Assembly (NCBI RefSeq): GCF_029351045.1 | Contig: NZ_JARKIN010000001.1 | Location: 5,046,001 to 5,110,000, forward strand | Length of the DNA stretch: 64,000 nucleotides | Direction of reading: 5' to 3' | DNA from: Streptomyces sp. WMMB303 | Lineage (GTDB): Bacteria > Actinomycetota > Actinomycetes > Streptomycetales > Streptomycetaceae | In this document: positions 35,109 through 44,689 of the stretch, one piece after another | Layout of the letters: each line of letters begins with the position of its first letter | Position numbering within the stretch: the first letter of the stretch is position 1 | The notes under the pieces: generated by a model | Databases searched by the model: none | Seen by the model: only the letters and a program-made list of their open reading frames with translations | What the model was told of the DNA's origin: nothing | Translations under genes and position numbers: made by a program

Positions 35109-35932
35109 CGTGTCTCCTCTGTCGCGTTCCGTTCCGCTTCCCGCACCGCACGCCGACGGGACAGCGGCCTGCTGTACACCAGCAGCACGAGAGGTGCCGC
35201 CATTGCGGCCGCCAGCACCGGCACCCCGGCCGGCAGCACCGGGAGCAGCCCGAGCCCCAGGATGACGGCCACAGCTGCTGTCGCCCGCTCCCGACCGGCG
35301 CGGAGCATGGGCGCCAACAGGGCGAGGAAGGCGGCAGGGCCGGCCGCGTCCAGCCCCCAGGTGTCCGTGTCCCCCAGGGCTCCGGCGCCCAGCGCGCCGA
35401 TCAGGGTGGTGAGGTTCCACAGCACGAACAGGGTCGCTCCGGTGACGGTGAATCCGAGCCGGACCGCGTGCTGTCCGCGCTGCGCCAGGGCGACGGCCGA
35501 GGTCTCGTCGATCACCCAGTGCGCGGCGGCCGGCCGCACACTCCCGCGCAGCCCGAGCAGCGGGGAGAGCCGCAGCCCGTAGAAGGCGTTCCGGAAGCTC
35601 AGGAAGAAGGCACCGGCAGCGGCGGTCAGGGGCCCGCCCCCGGCGGCGAGCGCGCCGACGAGGGCGAACTGCGAGGCACCGGTGAAGACGAACAGGCTCA
35701 GGGCGCAGGTCTGGGCGAGGGAGATGCCCGCACCGGCGGCCGTCACGCCGAAGGCGAAGCCGGAGAGTCCGACGGCGACGCCGACGCCCAGTGCGTCGCG
35801 TACGACAGCACGGTCGTCGCGCGGGCTCTCCGCTGTGGTGTCCCCCGGTGCGCTCGGTACGCCGGTGGTTTCCGGGGGTGCGGAGGTGCTCGGCATCTCC
35901 GGTTGGTCGAGGGTTTCTCTCCGCTGTGGCAC
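35105..35932 (-). CDS. azlC: branched-chain amino acid exporter large subunit AzlC
   Basis: 275 aa. After ~45 disordered residues the AzlC fold is clear: GFAFGVTAAGAGISLAQTCA, LFVFTGASQFALVGALAAG and FFLSFRNAFYGLRLSPLLG, with five or six helices. The GTG at 35932 has no obvious ribosome site. ATG 35896 is a possible alternative (263 aa). The divergent or upstream AraC regulator gene ends 24 bases from this start on the same strand, which suggests one transcription unit araC-azlC-azlD, an arrangement often seen for azlCD. Confidence 0.88.
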   Translation of the reverse strand: MPQRRETLDQPEMPSTSAPPETTGVPSAPGDTTAESPRDDRAVVRDALGVGVAVGLSGFAFGVTAAGAGISLAQTCALSLFVFTGASQFALVGALAAGGGPLTAAAGAFFLSFRNAFYGLRLSPLLGLRGSVRPAAAHWVIDETSAVALAQRGQHAVRLGFTVTGATLFVLWNLTTLIGALGAGALGDTDTWGLDAAGPAAFLALLAPMLRAGRERATAAVAVILGLGLLPVLPAGVPVLAAAMAAPLVLLVYSRPLSRRRAVREAERNATEETR

Positions 35933-35956
35933 ACGGTCACGTTAGGGAACCGGAGC

Positions 35957-36802
35957 TCATCCGTTCTTGTACGTTCTTGCACGTCCCCGCCGGTAGGCGC
36001 CGGGCGGTACGCCGACGATCCGGCCGAAGTGCCGCGTCAGGTGGGACTGGTCGGCGAAGCCGACGGCCGTGGCCGTCTCCGCGACCGGCAGCCCCGCGTC
36101 CAGCAGGGCGCGCGCCCGCTGCACGCGCGCGTCCGTCAGCCAGGTGTGCGGCGGCATCCCGTACATCCGGCGGAAGGCGCGCAGCAGGGCGAAGGGGCTG
36201 GTCCCCAGGTCGGCGGCGAGGCTCTCCAGGGAGGGCGGGTCGGCCATCCGCTCCTCCAGCAGCGCGCGGGCCCGCAGCGCGTACCGGGCCCCCGGGAGGC
36301 GGACCGGGCGTTCGGGCAGCACGCCGCCGTGCAGCTTCAGCAGCCGGGCGACCACCGCGTGCAGGTGGGTGTCGGCGGCGAGCGCGTTGCCCTCGTCGAG
36401 CGCTCGGTGCACGGCCCGCACCTGGTGGGCCGAGACCGGGTCGTCGGCAGCCGCGACGGTGAATCCGGGGGTGCCCCGGAGGCTGGTGGTCTCGGCGGCG
36501 ATCCGGGCGACCAGGGCCGTATCGGGGTAGAGCACCTCGTAGGACCAGCCCTCGGGCGTCCCGGCGTGCCCGGTGTGCATCGTGTCCGGGTTGATCAGCG
36601 CCATCCCTCCGGCGCCCACCCGGTGTACGCGGCCACCGTGGTGGAACGCCTCCACTCCGTCGGTGATCGCGGCCAGCACATAGGTCTCGTGTGTGTGCCG
36701 GGCGAAGGTCTTGCGGATGTAGCGGGCTCGCAGCAGGTCCACTCCCGGCAGCTTCGGCGACTGCCAGTAGTGCGCCCTCTCCTCCCGCGTCATATCCCCC
36801 AT
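35957..36802 (-). CDS. AraC-family transcriptional regulator, upstream of azlCD
   Basis: 281 aa. The N-terminal cupin-like sensor domain (ARHTHETYVLAAITDGVE, GGMALINPDTMHTGHAG) binds a small ligand. The C-terminal double HTH is clear (SLESLAADLGTSPFALLRAF, then TATAVGFADQSHLTRHFGRI). The start ATG 36802 sits three bases after GGAGG, and ATG 36793 is an alternative. The adjacency to azlC suggests it activates export of its ligand, probably an amino acid or toxic analogue. The 117-base gap to lhr contains no clear operator. Confidence 0.9.
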   Translation of the reverse strand: MGDMTREERAHYWQSPKLPGVDLLRARYIRKTFARHTHETYVLAAITDGVEAFHHGGRVHRVGAGGMALINPDTMHTGHAGTPEGWSYEVLYPDTALVARIAAETTSLRGTPGFTVAAADDPVSAHQVRAVHRALDEGNALAADTHLHAVVARLLKLHGGVLPERPVRLPGARYALRARALLEERMADPPSLESLAADLGTSPFALLRAFRRMYGMPPHTWLTDARVQRARALLDAGLPVAETATAVGFADQSHLTRHFGRIVGVPPGAYRRGRARTYKNG

Positions 36803-36919
36803 TGTCCTCCGCGCCGATGATCCGATGAGCGGGGGTTGTGTCGGCTTCGGCGCGGCTCTCGCCTGCCTCCCGGTCGTGGCCCCGGGCCGGTGTCAGTGCC
36901 GTGCTGCACGATGGGAACC

Positions 36920-39900
36920 ATGGCTCGGACATCGGCGCTGGACGCCTTCTCACCGGCGACCCGTGCATGGTTCACGGGTGCCTTCAGCGAGCCCACGGCC
37001 GCGCAGGAGGGTGCCTGGCGTGCGCTGGCGGAGGAGTCGGACGCGCTCGTGGTGGCACCGACCGGTTCGGGCAAGACGCTGGCCGCCTTCCTCGCTTCGC
37101 TGGACGCGCTGACCGCCACCCCGCCGCCCGCCGATCCGCTCAAGCGCTGTCGTGTGCTGTACGTGTCGCCGCTGAAGGCGCTCGCCGTCGATGTCGAACG
37201 CAATCTGCGCAGCCCTCTCACGGGTATCCGGCAGGAGTCGCTGCGGCTGGGACTGCCCGAGCCGGAGATCAGGGTCGGGATCCGTTCCGGCGACACCCCC
37301 GCGACCGAGCGCAGGTCGATCGCCCGGCGCCCGCCGGACATCCTGATCACCACCCCCGAGTCGCTGTTCCTGATGCTGACCTCCGGCGCCCGGGAGGCGC
37401 TCTCCGGCGTCGAGACGGTGATCCTCGACGAGGTGCACGCGGTGGCGGGCACCAAGCGGGGTGCGCATCTGGCGCTCTCCCTGGAGCGGCTGGACGAGCT
37501 GCTGGACGGCCCGGCGCGCCGGATCGGCCTGTCGGCCACCGTGCGGCCGGTGGACGAGGTGGCCCGTTTCCTCTCGCCCCGCAGGAACGCCGCGATCGTG
37601 CAGCCACCTTCCGGCAAGCGCTTCGACCTCTCGGTCGTGGTGCCCGTCGAGGACATGGGCGAGCTGGGAGGTTCCCCCGCTCAGGACGCCTCCGGGACCG
37701 CGGGCGGTGGTCCGGGAGGTGGAGACACGCCATCGATCTGGCCCTCGGTGGAGGAGCGGATCACCGACCTCATCCAGGAACACCGCTCCACCATCGTCTT
37801 CGCCAACTCACGGCGGCTGGCCGAGCGGCTGTGCAACCGGCTGAACGAGATCGCCTACGAACGCGCCACAGGCGAGCCCATGCCCGAGGACCACTCGCCG
37901 GCCGAGCTGATGGGCAACGCGGGCGCGGTCACCGGGGCACCCCCGGTGCTCGCCCGGGCGCACCACGGTTCGGTCTCCAAGGAGCAGCGCTCCCAGGTGG
38001 AGGAGGATCTGAAGGCGGGCAGGCTGCCTGCCGTCGTGGCCACCTCCAGTCTGGAGCTGGGCATCGACATGGGAGCCGTCGATCTCGTGATCCAGGTGGA
38101 GTCGCCGCCCTCGGTGGCTTCGGGGCTTCAGCGTGTGGGTCGGGCGGGCCACCAGGTGGGCGCGGTCTCGGCGGGAGTGGTCTTCCCCAAGTACCGGGGC
38201 GATCTGGTGCAGTCCGCCGTGGTCACCGAGCGGATGCGCGAGGGGGCCATCGAGGCGCTGCGCATCCCCGCCAACCCCCTGGACGTCCTCGCCCAGCAGA
38301 TCGTCGCGATGGTCGCGGTGGACACCTGGAACGTGGACGAGCTGCTGGCTCTGGTGCGGCGGGCGGCCCCGTTCGCCGCACTTCCGGAGTCCGCCTACAT
38401 CTCGGTGCTGGACATGCTGGCCGGACGGTATCCCTCGGACGCCTTCGCCGAGCTGCGCCCGCGCCTGGTGTGGGACCGGGTGGCCGAGACACTCAGCGGC
38501 CGTCCGGGCGCGCAGCGGCTGGCCGTGACCTCCGGCGGCACCATCCCGGACCGTGGGCTGTTCGGGGTGTTCCTGGCCGGAGCCGACCCGAAGAAGGGCG
38601 GCGGCCGGGTCGGGGAGCTGGACGAGGAGATGGTCTACGAGTCCCGGGTGGGTGATGTCTTCACCCTCGGTACGACGACATGGCGCATCGAGGACATCAC
38701 CCGGGATCGTGTCCTGGTCACTCCCGCACCCGGGGTGCCGGGTCGGCTGCCGTTCTGGCGGGGCGACCAGTTGGGCAGACCGCTGGAGCTGGGCCGAGCC
38801 CTGGGCGCCTTTCTGCGGGAGATCGGCTCGCTCTCCCGCGAGCAGGCGGAGCAGCGGCTGGCGGCCTCCGGAATGGACGCGCTGGCCGTCGGCAATCTGC
38901 TGGCCTATCTGGCCGAGCAGCGCGAGGCCGCCGGGCACGTCCCGGACGACAGGACGATCGTCGTCGAGCGCTTCCGCGACGAGCTGGGCGACTGGCGCAT
39001 CGTGGTGCACTCACCGTTCGGCGCCCAGGTGCACGCGCCCTGGGCGCTGGCCATCGGCGCCCGGCTGACGGAGCGGTACGGCATGGACGCGCAGGTGATG
39101 CATGCCGACGACGGGCTGGTGTTGCGGCTGCCGGACGCGGAACTGCTGGACCTCGACCTGTTCGACGGGGAAGCGCGGCCGCCGCGCACGCCCGGGCAGG
39201 AGGCCCCGGCCGACCGGGACGAGCCTCCGCTGGGTGTCGGCGACGTCCTCTTCGACAAGGGCGAGGTCGAGCAGACCGTCACCGACCAGGTGGGCAATTC
39301 GGCGCTGTTCGCGGCCCGCTTCCGGGAGTGCGCCTCGCGGGCGCTGCTGCTGCCGCGCCGCAGCCCGGGCAAGCGCACTCCGCTGTGGCAGCAACGCCAG
39401 CGGGCCTCCCAGCTCCTCCAGGTGGCCGCCGAGTTCGGCTCCTTCCCGATCGTCCTGGAGGCCGTGCGCGAGTGCCTCCAGGACGTGTTCGACGTCCCGG
39501 GGCTCACGGAACTGATGGGCGACATCGAGTCCCGCCGGGTGCGCGTGGTCGAGGTCACCACGCCGGAGCCGTCACCGTTCGCCCGGTCGCTGCTGTTCGG
39601 CTATGTCGCGCAGTATCTGTACGAGGGCGACTCGCCGCTGGCCGAGCGGCGGGCCGCCGCGCTCTCCCTGGACTCGCGGCTGCTGTCGGAGCTGCTGGGG
39701 CAGGCGGAGCTGCGGGAGCTGCTGGACGCCGACGTGCTGGCGGAACTGGAGCGGGAACTCCAGTGGCGTACCGAGGACCGACGCCTCAAGGACGTGGAGG
39801 GCGTGGCCGATCTGCTACGGCTGCTGGGCCCGCTCACCCCGGACGAACTGGCCGAGCGCGGCGCCGAGCCGGGCTGGGCGGCAGAGTTGGAGACGGCCCG

Positions 39901-41722
39901 CCGCGCCGTCCTGGTGCGGATCGCGGGCCGGGACCACTGGGCGGCGATCGAAGACGCGGGGCGGCTGCGGGACGCGCTCGGGGTGGCGCTGCCCGTCGGG
40001 GTTCCCGAAGCCTTCACCGAGCCGGTGGCGGACCCGCTGGGCGACTTGCTCTCCCGCTACGCCCGCACTCACGGCCCGTTCACCTCCGTCGAGGCGGCGG
40101 ACCGCTTCGGGCTCGGGACGGCTGTCGCGGACGGCGCGCTGCACCGGCTGGCGGCCGTGGGGCGGCTGGTGCAGGGCGAGTTCCACCCCTCGGGGATCGG
40201 CCAGGAGTGGTGCGATACGGGGGTGCTGCGCAGGCTGCGGCGTCGCTCGCTGGCCGCGCTGCGCCAGGAGTTGGAGCCGGTCCCCCCGCAGTCGCTGGCC
40301 GCTTTCCTGCCGCAGTGGCAGCATGTGCGCACCAACAGCCTGCGAGGGGTGGAGGGGCTGCTGCGCTCGGTGGAACAATTGCAGGGGGCGCCCGTTCCGG
40401 CGTCCGCGTTGGAGAAGCTGGTACTGCCCGGCAGAGTCGCGGACTACGCACCGCCCCTGCTGGACGAGCTGACCGCCTCGGGCGAGGTCGTCTGGGCAGG
40501 TGCCGGAGCGCTGCCCGGCAAGGACGGCTGGATCTCGCTCCTGTTGGCCGACGCCGCCCCGCTGCTGCTGCCTTCCCCGCAACCGCTGGAGCTGACTCCG
40601 GTGCACCGGGCAGTGCTGACAGCGCTGGAAGGAGGCTACGGGCTGTTCTTCCGGCAGATCGCCGAGCGCGCGCGGGCCGCGCATCCGGAGACGACCGATC
40701 CGCAGCTCACCGAGGCCCTGTGGGATCTGGTGTGGTCGGGGAGGGTCACCGGTGACACGCTCTCACCACTGCGCGCGCTGCTGGGCTCGGGGCGTACGGC
40801 GGGCTCGACGGCGCACCGCGCGAAGCGACCCACTCCGCGGGGGCGCTACGGCTCGTTCACCGCGGCAGCCGTCGCCGCGGGCAGCGGTGCGGCCCGTCGC
40901 GGGCCGGGGCGCCCACCGGGTGCCGCACCACCGACCGTGGCCGGACGCTGGTCGCTGCTGCCCGCCGCGGAAAGCGAACCCACGCATCGGGCACACGCGC
41001 TGGCGCGCACCTTGCTGGACCGGCACGGCGTGGTGACACGTGGCGCGGTGGCCGCCGAGGGCGTGGAGGGCGGGTTCTCGGCCGCCTACCGGGTGCTGTC
41101 CGCCTTCGAGGAGAGCGGGCAGGCGCGGCGGGGCTACGTGGTCGAGGGGCTGGGGGCCGCGCAGTTCGCCATGGACGGCGCGGTGGACCGACTGCGCGCG
41201 GTCAGCACGGCCCGCGAGCGGGAGAGCGGCGTCCCCGGCGCGTACGGCGGGCCGCACAGGAGCGGCGCCCCCGCCGGGGCGGGTGCGCTGGTGCTGGCGG
41301 CCGCCGACCCGGCGAACGCCTACGGTGCCGCTCTGCCCTGGCCGGCGCCTCCGCCCGGCGCCACCCACAAGCCGGGGCGAAAGGCGGGCGCGCTGGTAGT
41401 GCTGGTGGACGGCGCGCTGACTCTCTACGTCGAACGGGGCGGGAAGACGCTGCTGGCCTGGGCGCGGGATCCCGCGGCGCCGGAGAGCGCTGCGGCGGAT
41501 CCGGGGACCGCGCCGACCTCGGAAGCCGCGCACCCACCGGACTCGGCGCAGGTGGTGGCCGCCGTCGACGCGCTCACCGAGGCTGCGCGCCGGGGCGCGC
41601 TCGGTACCGTCACGGTGGAGCGGGTCAACGGCACGGCGGCGCTGTCGTCACCGTTGAGCGCCGCCCTGGAAGCCGCGGGGTTCCATCCGACCCCGCGCGG
41701 ACTGCGGCTGCGCGCGAGATAG
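36920..41722 (+). CDS. lhr: Lhr-family ATP-dependent DNA helicase
   Basis: 1600 aa from ATG 36920 (MARTSALDAFSPATRAWFTG). An in-frame ATG at 36911 is also possible. Superfamily 2 helicase motifs in order: Q-motif PTAAQEGAW, Walker A VAPTGSGKTLAAFLAS, DEVH box in VILDEVHAVAGTKRG, SAT-like LSATVRPVDEVARFLS, motif V VATSSLELGIDMGAVDL and motif VI QRVGRAGHQVGA. The Lhr core and a large C-terminal domain follow. This long Lhr-type helicase is widespread in actinobacteria and takes part in DNA repair (damage-inducible in mycobacteria). The gene stands alone between the AraC regulator and the MarR gene, and is not near nei by transcription. Confidence 0.93.
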   Translation: MARTSALDAFSPATRAWFTGAFSEPTAAQEGAWRALAEESDALVVAPTGSGKTLAAFLASLDALTATPPPADPLKRCRVLYVSPLKALAVDVERNLRSPLTGIRQESLRLGLPEPEIRVGIRSGDTPATERRSIARRPPDILITTPESLFLMLTSGAREALSGVETVILDEVHAVAGTKRGAHLALSLERLDELLDGPARRIGLSATVRPVDEVARFLSPRRNAAIVQPPSGKRFDLSVVVPVEDMGELGGSPAQDASGTAGGGPGGGDTPSIWPSVEERITDLIQEHRSTIVFANSRRLAERLCNRLNEIAYERATGEPMPEDHSPAELMGNAGAVTGAPPVLARAHHGSVSKEQRSQVEEDLKAGRLPAVVATSSLELGIDMGAVDLVIQVESPPSVASGLQRVGRAGHQVGAVSAGVVFPKYRGDLVQSAVVTERMREGAIEALRIPANPLDVLAQQIVAMVAVDTWNVDELLALVRRAAPFAALPESAYISVLDMLAGRYPSDAFAELRPRLVWDRVAETLSGRPGAQRLAVTSGGTIPDRGLFGVFLAGADPKKGGGRVGELDEEMVYESRVGDVFTLGTTTWRIEDITRDRVLVTPAPGVPGRLPFWRGDQLGRPLELGRALGAFLREIGSLSREQAEQRLAASGMDALAVGNLLAYLAEQREAAGHVPDDRTIVVERFRDELGDWRIVVHSPFGAQVHAPWALAIGARLTERYGMDAQVMHADDGLVLRLPDAELLDLDLFDGEARPPRTPGQEAPADRDEPPLGVGDVLFDKGEVEQTVTDQVGNSALFAARFRECASRALLLPRRSPGKRTPLWQQRQRASQLLQVAAEFGSFPIVLEAVRECLQDVFDVPGLTELMGDIESRRVRVVEVTTPEPSPFARSLLFGYVAQYLYEGDSPLAERRAAALSLDSRLLSELLGQAELRELLDADVLAELERELQWRTEDRRLKDVEGVADLLRLLGPLTPDELAERGAEPGWAAELETARRAVLVRIAGRDHWAAIEDAGRLRDALGVALPVGVPEAFTEPVADPLGDLLSRYARTHGPFTSVEAADRFGLGTAVADGALHRLAAVGRLVQGEFHPSGIGQEWCDTGVLRRLRRRSLAALRQELEPVPPQSLAAFLPQWQHVRTNSLRGVEGLLRSVEQLQGAPVPASALEKLVLPGRVADYAPPLLDELTASGEVVWAGAGALPGKDGWISLLLADAAPLLLPSPQPLELTPVHRAVLTALEGGYGLFFRQIAERARAAHPETTDPQLTEALWDLVWSGRVTGDTLSPLRALLGSGRTAGSTAHRAKRPTPRGRYGSFTAAAVAAGSGAARRGPGRPPGAAPPTVAGRWSLLPAAESEPTHRAHALARTLLDRHGVVTRGAVAAEGVEGGFSAAYRVLSAFEESGQARRGYVVEGLGAAQFAMDGAVDRLRAVSTARERESGVPGAYGGPHRSGAPAGAGALVLAAADPANAYGAALPWPAPPPGATHKPGRKAGALVVLVDGALTLYVERGGKTLLAWARDPAAPESAAADPGTAPTSEAAHPPDSAQVVAAVDALTEAARRGALGTVTVERVNGTAALSSPLSAALEAAGFHPTPRGLRLRAR

Positions 41723-41799
41723 CCGAGCGTCGTCGCCGACCGCGCCGACCGCCCGGGCCTCTTGGACCGCGCCCTCCCTCCACCCCCGGAAGTCGCCGG

Positions 41800-42396
41800 T
41801 CATTCCTGACCGGACGCCCCGGAGGACTCGCTGTCGGAGCCGGTCGCCAGCATGATCTGCCGGAGAAGGCCGGCGAGCAGTCGCTGTTCGTGCCAGTCCA
41901 GGACGCTGAACAGGCGACGCTCCTCCTCGGCGGCCGTCTCGATGGCGGCCAGCCACACAGAGCGCCCCTCGTCGGTGAGGGTGACTTCCGAAGAGGGGCC
42001 GCCGGTGGCGGTGCGGGCCACGAGATCCCGCTGCTCCAGCACGGCCAACAGTTCGGACAGGGCGTTGGGCGCCGTTCCGAGGTCGACGGCGAGTCCGGTG
42101 AGATCGGCCCGCCCGCCGTTCCCGGCCAGCAGGTGCAGGACTTCGTGCTCCTCCCGGCGCAGTCCGCACTCCGCCAGCGCCCGCTCCCCCGACCGCCGCA
42201 GGTGGTCGGCGAGGTACTGCATCCGGGTGACAGCGCCTTCGACATGGCGGTTGAGGTCGGGCAGCACCGACTGCCAGCGATCCAGATGGTCCTCGACCCA
42301 GTCCCGCGCGCCCTCCAGCGCGTCCCTCTGTTCGGCCTCGGCCTCTCCGTCCACGTCGAGCGCGTCGTGCTGTCGTTGATATCCCCACTGCCCCAT
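41800..42396 (-). CDS. MarR-family transcriptional regulator
   Basis: 198 aa from ATG 42396 (MGQWGYQRQHDALDVDGEAE). The frame extends further upstream but that segment lacks family similarity. The winged helix is readable: HEVLHLLAGNGGRADLTGLA, DLGTAPNALSELLAVLEQRDL and VTLTDEGRSVWLAAIE. An N-terminal helix (MQYLADHLRRSGERALAECGL) mediates dimerisation. Divergent from the Nei/Fpg gene across 163 bases, so it may repress itself and its neighbour. Ligand unknown. Confidence 0.87.
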   Translation of the reverse strand: MGQWGYQRQHDALDVDGEAEAEQRDALEGARDWVEDHLDRWQSVLPDLNRHVEGAVTRMQYLADHLRRSGERALAECGLRREEHEVLHLLAGNGGRADLTGLAVDLGTAPNALSELLAVLEQRDLVARTATGGPSSEVTLTDEGRSVWLAAIETAAEEERRLFSVLDWHEQRLLAGLLRQIMLATGSDSESSGASGQE

Positions 42397-42559
42397 GGCC
42401 ACGGATCGTATCCCGTGATCGTCCGGCACTTCCCGCCGCTCTCCCCCGCTTCCGTCGGTGGCTCCTGCAACCATGGGCATATGTCCCGGGGAGCCGGGAT
42501 GGTGAAGGACGCCGGAAGGCCGGGAATGTCGTGCAAGCCGTGAAAGGGGTTGATGGCCG

Positions 42560-43405
42560 ATGCCCGAAGGGGACACCGTCTGGCGTACCGCGCACGCCCT
42601 GCACTCGGCGCTGGCCGGGCAGCCGCTGGTCCGCACGGACTTCCGGGTGCCCAGGATGGCGACGGTCGATCTGTCGGGACGGACGCTGCTGGATGTCACT
42701 CCGCGCGGCAAACATCTGCTGATGCGCGTCGAGGGCGGCTTGACGGTGCACTCCCATCTGGGCATGGAGGGCGCGTGGCGGGTCAGGGCGGGTCCGCCGG
42801 GGAATACCGACCCGCTCCGGGGCTTCGGGCCCGGCCATCAGATCCGTGCACTCCTGGCCACCGGGTCGCACACCGTTGCCGGGATCCGGCTCCCCGTACT
42901 GGAACTGGTGCGCACCTCGGCGGAGTTCACCGTGGTCGGCCACCTGGGTCCCGACCTGCTCGGCCCCGACTGGGACGCGGCTGAAGCCGAACGGCGGCTG
43001 CTCCAGGACCCGGCCCGGCCGCTGGTCGAGGCTCTGCTCGACCAGCGCAACCTGGCGGGCATCGGCAACGTCTACGCAGCCGAGTTGTGCTTTCTTGCCC
43101 GCACTTCACCCTGGGCCCCGGTGGGCTCGCTGCCCGCCGGGCTGCCGACCCGCCTGGTCGGCGCGGCCAAGCGGCTGTTGGAGGCCAACAAGGACCGCTC
43201 CCGCCGCCGCACCACCAACAGCCCGCGGCCGGACCGCGGTCTGGCGGTCTACGGACGCGCGAACCGACCGTGCCACCGTTGCGGCACCCCGATCCGCACC
43301 GGCTCCCACGGGCCGCCCGAGCGTGTCCGCACCGTCTGGTACTGCCCGCGCTGCCAGCCGGCGCCCGGGGGCGTCGAAGAAGAAGCCCAGTTCACCGGAA
43401 CTTGA
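42560..43405 (+). CDS. Nei/Fpg-family DNA glycosylase/AP lyase (endonuclease VIII-like)
   Basis: 281 aa. Starts MPEGDTVWRTA, with Pro2 and Glu3 as the catalytic pair of the Fpg/Nei fold, and MPEGDT favours the Nei-like branch. The helix-two-turn-helix LLDQRNLAGIGNVYAAELCF and the C-terminal zinc finger CHRCGTP...WYCPRCQP (2+2 Cys) are intact. It excises oxidised pyrimidines and cuts the AP site. The 35-residue segment after the lyase region is Pro-rich. Its ATG 42560 has no clear ribosome site. Close to recA, recX and lhr, a cluster of DNA repair genes. Confidence 0.93.
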   Translation: MPEGDTVWRTAHALHSALAGQPLVRTDFRVPRMATVDLSGRTLLDVTPRGKHLLMRVEGGLTVHSHLGMEGAWRVRAGPPGNTDPLRGFGPGHQIRALLATGSHTVAGIRLPVLELVRTSAEFTVVGHLGPDLLGPDWDAAEAERRLLQDPARPLVEALLDQRNLAGIGNVYAAELCFLARTSPWAPVGSLPAGLPTRLVGAAKRLLEANKDRSRRRTTNSPRPDRGLAVYGRANRPCHRCGTPIRTGSHGPPERVRTVWYCPRCQPAPGGVEEEAQFTGT

Positions 43406-44055
43406 CGTACTGTCAGCTCTCAAGGTGCCGCAGCAGCGGACTGAGCACTTCCGGCGTCTGGCGGGTCGCCGCTCGGGACGGCACAGTCCGTGCGAGAGGT
43501 CCGGCCTCTCCGCCTCTCACGACCGGGCGGACTCCGCGCTGCCACGGCCGGGGCGCCCTGCCATGGCAGCTCGCCGGACGCCCTTCCGCACCGAGCGCCC
43601 TCGCGCCACATGCACGGGCAGTACGCTCAACCCCCATCCCCCCGCTGTCACCGACGCCTCCACCGGGCCGCCCTCCCCTGCGGCCACCCGCCATATCGCA
43701 CACAACCACCCGATGGCACAGGCACTCCCGAGTGCCCAGCGACACCGCAGCAACGGGCGCACAGCCGACATGCCGCCACCTCCCGCGACGGAGCCCTGGC
43801 CGCATCGGGCGGCGGCGAAGAGGACGGGCCGTCGACGAAATCGAGAACACGGCCATCGTCCCGCACCCCGGGCGACCCCGCGACCACAGCACGTGGCCCC
43901 CGGACGCAGGGGGGCGCCTCGTGCCTGCCGCGAGAGCCTCCCGCCCGGCCCCGCCCGGGAAGGGGGCGCGGCCCCGGAAGGACCTCCTGACCCGCTCGCC
44001 GCTCGGGACCGGAGCGCCGGGGGCCGGTGTGACGCCGTCGCCTCCGCATATACGA
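43406..44055. other. 650-base stretch with no supported gene
   Basis: GC-rich, no frame with a ribosome site and convincing protein, although several open frames of 60-190 codons exist on both strands. Arg/Pro/Ala-rich translations in all of them look like out-of-frame translation of high-GC DNA. The clgR terminator lies at its right edge. It may be a decayed gene. Confidence 0.55.
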
Positions 44056-44086
44056 AGATCCCGCCGGAGGAACTCCGGCGGGATCT
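44056..44086 (-). terminator. terminator of clgR
   Basis: Perfect 14-bp stem, AGATCCCGCCGGAG (44056-44069) with CTCCGGCGGGATCT (44073-44086), and a 3-base loop GAA. Lies 93 bases past the clgR stop. Confidence 0.85.
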
Positions 44087-44178
44087 GTCGTCCGTTCCAT
44101 GCCTCACCCGGCTGCCGCGTTCCGCACCCCGTGCGGAACCTCGGCAGCGGCGTGCCCGGTCACGATCGCCACCCGGCG

Positions 44179-44559
44179 TCAGGCCGCGACCACGTCCACG
44201 GCCTCCGTCGGCGCCTTGATCGTGACGCGCTCCTCGGGCACCCCGGTGACCGAAGTGACGGACAGCGGGTTGAGCACCGGCCGCATCGGGGCGGGCACGG
44301 CGTCGCTCGCCGCGGACTCGGCCAGCTCAGCGAGCGCCAGCTCGTCGCTGACCTCCCGCATCAGCTCGGACATCCGCACATCGAGGGCGTCACAGATCGA
44401 TGAGAGCAGCTCGGACGAGGCTTCCTTCTGGCCGCGCTCGACCTCGGAGAGGTATCCGAGCGAGACCCTGGCGGACGATGAGACTTCGCGCAGGGTGCGA
44501 CCCTGGCGTTGGCGCTGCCGACGCAGCACGTCACCCAACAGGCGACGGAGCAGAATCAT
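44179..44559 (-). CDS. clgR: ClgR, HTH-type regulator of clp/lon proteolysis genes
   Basis: 126 aa. Cro/CI-type HTH near the N-terminus (RQRQGRTLREVSSSARVSLG, then YLSEVERGQKEASSELLSSI). The family activates clpP1P2, clpC and lon in actinomycetes. The C-terminus ends in VDVVAA: in Streptomyces ClgR two terminal alanines are the degron for ClpP, so this one is likely turned over in the same way, giving feedback. It is located directly downstream of cinA (gap 130 bases), the syntenic position of clgR. A terminator follows the stop. Confidence 0.92.
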   Translation of the reverse strand: MILLRRLLGDVLRRQRQRQGRTLREVSSSARVSLGYLSEVERGQKEASSELLSSICDALDVRMSELMREVSDELALAELAESAASDAVPAPMRPVLNPLSVTSVTGVPEERVTIKAPTEAVDVVAA

Positions 44560-44689
44560 CGGTGCTCCTCCCTCTCAACGCGCGGCGTCTTCCACAGCCT
44601 GTATCGGGACGGCCAGTTGACCCCGACTCCTTCAGGCTCCACCGTACCGCCTCGGCAGGCGGCCGTGCGGGGAGCGATGTCGTGTTCAC

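Noticed and set aside
43413..43892. 159-codon minus-strand frame in the gene-free stretch
   Set aside because: No ribosome site, Arg/Gly/Pro/Ser-rich translation, no domain, and overlapping alternatives on the other strand look equally coding.
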